Shown in pieces: positions 43,674 through 47,068 of a DNA stretch of 47,068 nt. The stretch lies in assembly GCA_017441585.1 (NCBI GenBank), contig JAFRWW010000073.1, positions 1-47,068 on the forward strand, in the 5' to 3' direction. Under the pieces are notes generated by a model. The model saw nothing but the letters and a program-made list of their open reading frames with translations, was not told where the DNA came from and did no database searches. Numbering within the stretch: position 1 is the stretch's first letter; each line of letters begins with the position of its first letter. The position numbers were made by a program, and so were the translations under genes. The stretch comes from Lachnospiraceae bacterium. Its GTDB lineage: Bacteria; Bacillota; Clostridia; Lachnospirales; Lachnospiraceae.

Positions 43674-43833
43674 AAAGTCTTTTGGAAACATAGGTTAATG
43701 TTGGATTAGGATCGCTTTATTATATCCGGATTTTTGATCCGTATGTGAAGATGTCCGTATCCGGCATGAGACACTTTTGTAACAGTAGTGAGTACCTGTG
43801 ATCTAAAACTTTATGTTTAAGGAGGGAAGAACA
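43674..43833 (+). other. Long rpsL-rpsG spacer with a hairpin
   Basis: The 160-nt spacer is longer than the few tens of bases often seen here. CGGAT and ATCCG (about 43728-43742) form a small stem around TTTTG. ATCCGTAT/TCCGTATCCGG repeats occur near 43735-43762. In E. coli the S7 autorepression site lies in this spacer; an analogous role here is only a suggestion. Confidence 0.35.
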
Positions 43834-44304
43834 ATGCCAAGAAAAGGACATGTTCAGAAAAGAGATGTGCTGGCAGATCCGCTTTATAACGATAAGGTCG
43901 TTACCAAGCTCATCAACAGCATCATGCTCGATGGAAAAAAGGGCGTAGCCCAGAAGATAGTTTACAACGCCTTTTCCATAGTTGAAGAAAAGGCAGGAAA
44001 GCCCGCACTTGAGGTTTTCCAGAGCGCAATGAACAACATCATGCCCAACCTGGAGGTAAAGGCTCGTCGTGTCGGCGGTGCTACCTATCAGGTGCCTATT
44101 GAAGTTCGTCCTGACCGTCGTCAGGCCCTTGCGCTTCGCTGGCTTACCATGTTTTCTCGCAAGAGATCCGAGAAGACTCAGGCAGAGAGACTGGCTAACG
44201 AGATCCTCGATGCTTCTAACAATTCGGGAGCAGCAGTAAAGAGGAAGGAAGATATGCACAAGATGGCAGATGCGAACAGAGCATTTGCACATTACAGATT
44301 CTGA
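43834..44304 (+). CDS. rpsG: 30S ribosomal protein S7
   Basis: A 156-residue assembly-initiating protein for the 30S head. It begins [20 protein letters not shown] and contains [20 protein letters not shown] and [20 protein letters not shown] (about residues 76-95). ATG 43834 follows AAGGAGGGAAGAACA. An in-frame ATG at 43813 lies upstream of the ribosome site and is rejected. Confidence 0.98.
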   Translation: MPRKGHVQKRDVLADPLYNDKVVTKLINSIMLDGKKGVAQKIVYNAFSIVEEKAGKPALEVFQSAMNNIMPNLEVKARRVGGATYQVPIEVRPDRRQALALRWLTMFSRKRSEKTQAERLANEILDASNNSGAAVKRKEDMHKMADANRAFAHYRF

Positions 44305-44319
44305 TAGGAGGAGATTACC

Positions 44320-46437
44320 ATGGCAGGAAGAGAATATCCGCTTGAACGAACCAGGAATATTGGTATCATGGCGCATATTGATGCAGGTAAGACTACTCTG
44401 ACGGAGCGTATCCTTTACTACACCGGCGTTAATTACAAGATCGGTGATACCCATGAGGGTACGGCTACCATGGACTGGATGGAGCAGGAGCAGGAGAGAG
44501 GTATTACCATTACCTCCGCTGCGACCACATGTCATTGGACTCTCCAGAAGGAGGCTAAGCCTTTAGCCGGAGCACTTGAGCATCGTATCAATATCATCGA
44601 CACCCCCGGACACGTGGACTTCACCGTTGAGGTTGAGCGTTCACTGAGAGTCCTGGACGGAGCAGTCGGTGTGTTCTGTGCAAAGGGTGGAGTAGAGCCT
44701 CAGTCAGAAAATGTATGGCGTCAGGCAGATACCTATAATGTACCCCGTATGGCATTCATCAATAAGATGGACATACTGGGCGCAAACTTTTACGGCGCGG
44801 TAGATCAGATCAGAGAGCGCCTTGGCAAAAATGCCATAATCCTTCAGCTGCCCATAGGCAAGGAGGATGACTTCAAGGGAATCATCGATCTTTTTGAGAT
44901 GAAGGCCTATATCTTTAACGATGACAAGGGTGAGGATATCACTGTTACGGATGATCTGGGTGATATGGCTGATGACGCAACCCTCTACCATGATGAGCTC
45001 ATCGAGAAGGTATGCGAACTGGATGATGACCTTACAGAGAGATTTTTGGAAGAGGATATCCCCTCGGTTGAGGATATGAAGGCAGCCCTTCGTAAGGCTA
45101 CCTGCGAGTGCCGTGCGGTACCCGTATGCTGCGGCAGCGCATACAGGAACAAGGGCGTTCAGAAGCTTCTGGATGCAGTTCTTGAGTACATGCCCGCACC
45201 CACCGATATCCCTTCGATAAAGGGTACCGATCTGGATGGCAATGAGATCGAGAGACATTCCTCTGATGAGGAGCCTTTTGCAGCTCTTGCATTCAAGATC
45301 ATGGCAGATCCCTTCGTAGGAAAGCTTGCTTTCTTTAGAGTATATTCAGGTACACTGAACTCCGGTTCATATGTACTTAATGCCACCAAGGGTAAGAAAG
45401 AGCGTGTGGGACGTATACTTCAGATGCATGCCAATACACGTCAGGAGCTGGACAAGGTTTACTCAGGCGATATCGCCGCAGCAGTAGGCTTCAAACTCAC
45501 CGGAACAGGTGATACCATCTGTGACGAGCAGCATCCCGTTATACTGGAGTCCATGGAGTTCCCCGAGCCCGTTATCGAGCTCGCTATTGAGCCCAAGACC
45601 AAGGCAGGCCAGCAGAAGCTGGGCGAGTCTCTGGCAAAGTTGGCAGAGGAGGATCCCACCTTCCGTGCACACACAGACCCCGAGACAGGTCAGACCATCA
45701 TCGCAGGTATGGGCGAGCTGCATCTTGAGATCATCGTGGACAGACTTCTTCGTGAGTTCCACGTAGAGGCAAATGTCGGCGCTCCCCAGGTTGCATATAA
45801 GGAGGCCATCACCAAGAGCGTTGAGGTTGATTCTAAGTACGCTAAGCAGTCCGGTGGACGTGGTCAGTACGGTCACTGTAAAGTACGTTTCGAGCCCATG
45901 GATGCAAACGGCGAGGAGCTTTTCAAGTACGATTCCGAGATCGTCGGAGGAGCTATCCCCAAGGAGTACATCCCCGCAGTCGGCGAGGGTATCGAAGAGG
46001 CTATGCAGTCCGGTATACTGGGCGGATTCCCCGTTGTGGGTATCCACGCTACCGTATTCGACGGATCATACCACGAGGTGGATTCATCTGAGATGGCATT
46101 CCACATCGCAGGATCCATGGCATTCAAGGATGCTATGCAGAAGGCTAGCCCCGTGCTTCTTGAGCCTATCATGAAGGTCGAGGTTACCATGCCCGAGGAG
46201 TACATGGGCGACGTTATCGGCGATATCAACTCACGCCGCGGCCGTATCGAAGGTATGGACGATCTGGGCGGAGGCAAGATTGTACGCGGTTATGTGCCTC
46301 TTTCCGAGATGTTCGGATACTCTACGGATCTTAGATCCAAGACCCAGGGTCGTGGAAATTACTCCATGTTCTTCGAGAAGTATGAGCAGGTTCCCAAGAG
46401 TGTTGCTGAAAAGGTACTTTCAAGCACATCAAAGTAA
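44320..46437 (+). CDS. fusA: Elongation factor G
   Basis: A 705-residue translocation GTPase. G1 is AHIDAGKTT (about residues 18-26), the switch I region has [11 protein letters not shown]3 is DTPGHVDF (about 92-99) and G4 is NKMD (about 146-149). Domain IV has [15 protein letters not shown] and the C-terminal [20 protein letters not shown] is conserved. Length fits the main EF-G rather than a TetM-type protection protein. It starts 15 bp after rpsG with TAGGAGGAG. Confidence 0.98.
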   Translation: MAGREYPLERTRNIGIMAHIDAGKTTLTERILYYTGVNYKIGDTHEGTATMDWMEQEQERGITITSAATTCHWTLQKEAKPLAGALEHRINIIDTPGHVDFTVEVERSLRVLDGAVGVFCAKGGVEPQSENVWRQADTYNVPRMAFINKMDILGANFYGAVDQIRERLGKNAIILQLPIGKEDDFKGIIDLFEMKAYIFNDDKGEDITVTDDLGDMADDATLYHDELIEKVCELDDDLTERFLEEDIPSVEDMKAALRKATCECRAVPVCCGSAYRNKGVQKLLDAVLEYMPAPTDIPSIKGTDLDGNEIERHSSDEEPFAALAFKIMADPFVGKLAFFRVYSGTLNSGSYVLNATKGKKERVGRILQMHANTRQELDKVYSGDIAAAVGFKLTGTGDTICDEQHPVILESMEFPEPVIELAIEPKTKAGQQKLGESLAKLAEEDPTFRAHTDPETGQTIIAGMGELHLEIIVDRLLREFHVEANVGAPQVAYKEAITKSVEVDSKYAKQSGGRGQYGHCKVRFEPMDANGEELFKYDSEIVGGAIPKEYIPAVGEGIEEAMQSGILGGFPVVGIHATVFDGSYHEVDSSEMAFHIAGSMAFKDAMQKASPVLLEPIMKVEVTMPEEYMGDVIGDINSRRGRIEGMDDLGGGKIVRGYVPLSEMFGYSTDLRSKTQGRGNYSMFFEKYEQVPKSVAEKVLSSTSK

Positions 46438-46459
46438 TATTTTTAAGTGATAATAATAC

Positions 46460-46488
46460 TTGAAATGATACGGGATTTGTAATATAAT
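46460..46488 (+). promoter_or_regulatory. tuf promoter
   Basis: TTGAAA (46460-46465), a 17-nt spacer and a consensus TATAAT (46483-46488). tuf can thus be made apart from fusA. I see no classical terminator between fusA and this promoter. Confidence 0.8.
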
Positions 46489-46518
46489 ATCGCTCGTACG
46501 GGTAAATTTTTAAATTAA

Positions 46519-46599
46519 GGGAGTATCGCGTGACAGCGTTATAACACATGCACTCCCGCGATACTCGTCAGTAATAATAACATGTAATCATCAGATTAC
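46519..46599 (+). promoter_or_regulatory. Structured tuf leader with alternative pairings
   Basis: GAGTATCGCG (46521-46530) pairs perfectly with CGCGATACTC (46557-46566). GGGAGT (46519-46524) can instead pair with ACTCCC (46552-46557), using overlapping bases, so the two stems exclude each other. A further hairpin GTAATC/GATTAC (46584-46599) precedes the ribosome site. This could be a regulatory switch or simply a stabilising 5' stem. Confidence 0.55.
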
Positions 46600-46626
46600 G
46601 ATTACACAGTCCAGGAGGAAAAAGAA

Positions 46627-47068
46627 ATGGCAAAGGCAAAATTTGACAGAACCAAACCACATTGTAACATTGGTACTATCGGTCACGTAGACCACGGTAA
46701 GACCACTCTTACCGCTGCTATCACCAAGGTCCTTGCAGAGCGTGTAGCAGGAAATACAGCAACTGATTTCGAGAACATCGATAAGGCTCCCGAGGAGAGA
46801 GAGAGAGGAATCACCATCTCTACCGCTCACGTTGAGTATGAGACAGAGAAGAGACATTATGCACACGTTGACTGCCCCGGCCATGCTGACTATGTAAAGA
46901 ACATGATCACAGGTGCAGCACAGATGGACGGCGCTATCCTCGTAGTAGCAGCTACCGACGGTGTTATGGCTCAGACCAAGGAGCACATCCTTCTTTCACG
47001 TCAGGTAGGCGTTCCTTACATCGTAGTATTCCTTAACAAGTGCGACATGGTTGACGACGAGGAACTCA
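46627..47068 (+). CDS. tuf: Elongation factor Tu, 5' part
   Basis: The frame is open from ATG 46627 to the window edge (147 codons), so the gene is cut by the window. It begins [21 protein letters not shown]1 is GHVDHGKTT (about residues 19-27), switch I has [13 protein letters not shown]3 is [20 protein letters not shown] (about 79-98) and G4 is NKCDMV (about 134-139). The ribosome site is AGGAGG. EF-Tu delivers aminoacyl-tRNA to the ribosome. Confidence 0.98.
   Translation, partial: MAKAKFDRTKPHCNIGTIGHVDHGKTTLTAAITKVLAERVAGNTATDFENIDKAPEERERGITISTAHVEYETEKRHYAHVDCPGHADYVKNMITGAAQMDGAILVVAATDGVMAQTKEHILLSRQVGVPYIVVFLNKCDMVDDEEL

Noticed and set aside
43720..44535. 271-codon minus-strand frame across rpsG and the start of fusA
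   Set aside because: It is antisense to two highly conserved ribosomal-block genes, with no ribosome site and a protein rich in His, Leu and Ser typical of shadow frames.
44320..46437. Tetracycline ribosomal-protection gene instead of fusA
   Set aside because: Position after rpsG, length of 705 residues and EF-G-type domain IV motifs identify housekeeping EF-G.

Overview
The window looks like a chromosomal piece of a Gram-positive anaerobe of the class Clostridia, most likely a Lachnospiraceae (Butyrivibrio-like). The grounds are the str/rpo gene order (rplJ-rplL-rpoB-rpoC-rpsL-rpsG-fusA-tuf), a Firmicutes-type L10 leader, a split PyrD/PyrK dihydroorotate dehydrogenase, the MEP enzyme IspE, and several CgeB-like glycosyltransferases. 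Taxonomy is inferred from style, not from a search. I see no tRNA, rRNA, CRISPR array, transposase gene or phage gene.

Layout. (1) 1-9.9 kb is a surface-glycan locus: three paralogous CgeB/DUF3880-like glycosyltransferases, a DUF6492-like putative glycosyltransferase, an IspD/TarI-type cytidylyltransferase, a zinc-ribbon SAM methyltransferase and a polytopic GT-C/YfhO-like membrane protein. An AT-rich orphan AAA ATPase interrupts it. (2) 10.2-13.6 kb holds ddl and murF (the D-Ala-D-Ala branch of peptidoglycan precursor synthesis) and a convergent plsC-like acyltransferase. (3) 13.7-17.05 kb is pyrC-pyrK-pyrD; PyrC carries two unusual hydrophilic insertions. (4) 17.2-24.2 kb encodes two large secreted proteins, a SASA-type esterase and a 1704-residue repeat-bearing surface protein. 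(5) 24.4-27.9 kb holds an alanine-rich small protein with a structured leader, ispE, a GntR/FCD regulator, a DUF1934 protein and a single-span membrane protein. (6) 28.1-30.7 kb encodes a trigger-factor-like lipoprotein overlapping a coiled-coil NlpC/P60 wall hydrolase. (7) 30.8-33.7 kb is a pilB-pilT-like ATPase pair. (8) 33.9 kb to the end is the L10 leader followed by the ribosomal/RNA polymerase/elongation factor block; tuf is cut by the window edge.

The most unusual content is intergenic. An 88-nt sequence occurs almost intact upstream of ddl and upstream of the trigger-factor-like gene, and as a diverged copy on the minus strand near position 200. Each of the two good copies is enclosed by its own inverted repeat (12 and 18 bp, both perfect) of unrelated sequence. 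This is the pattern expected of a structured RNA with a variable closing helix, or of a nested palindromic repeat. Further dispersed palindromes (GTCATTCTGAG type, an AAACTTCCCACA end, and a 100-146 bp block) lie between genes; one of them supplies the C-terminal tail and stop codon of the membrane protein ending at 9908. The 5' leaders of the genes at 24388 and of tuf also show strong hairpins.
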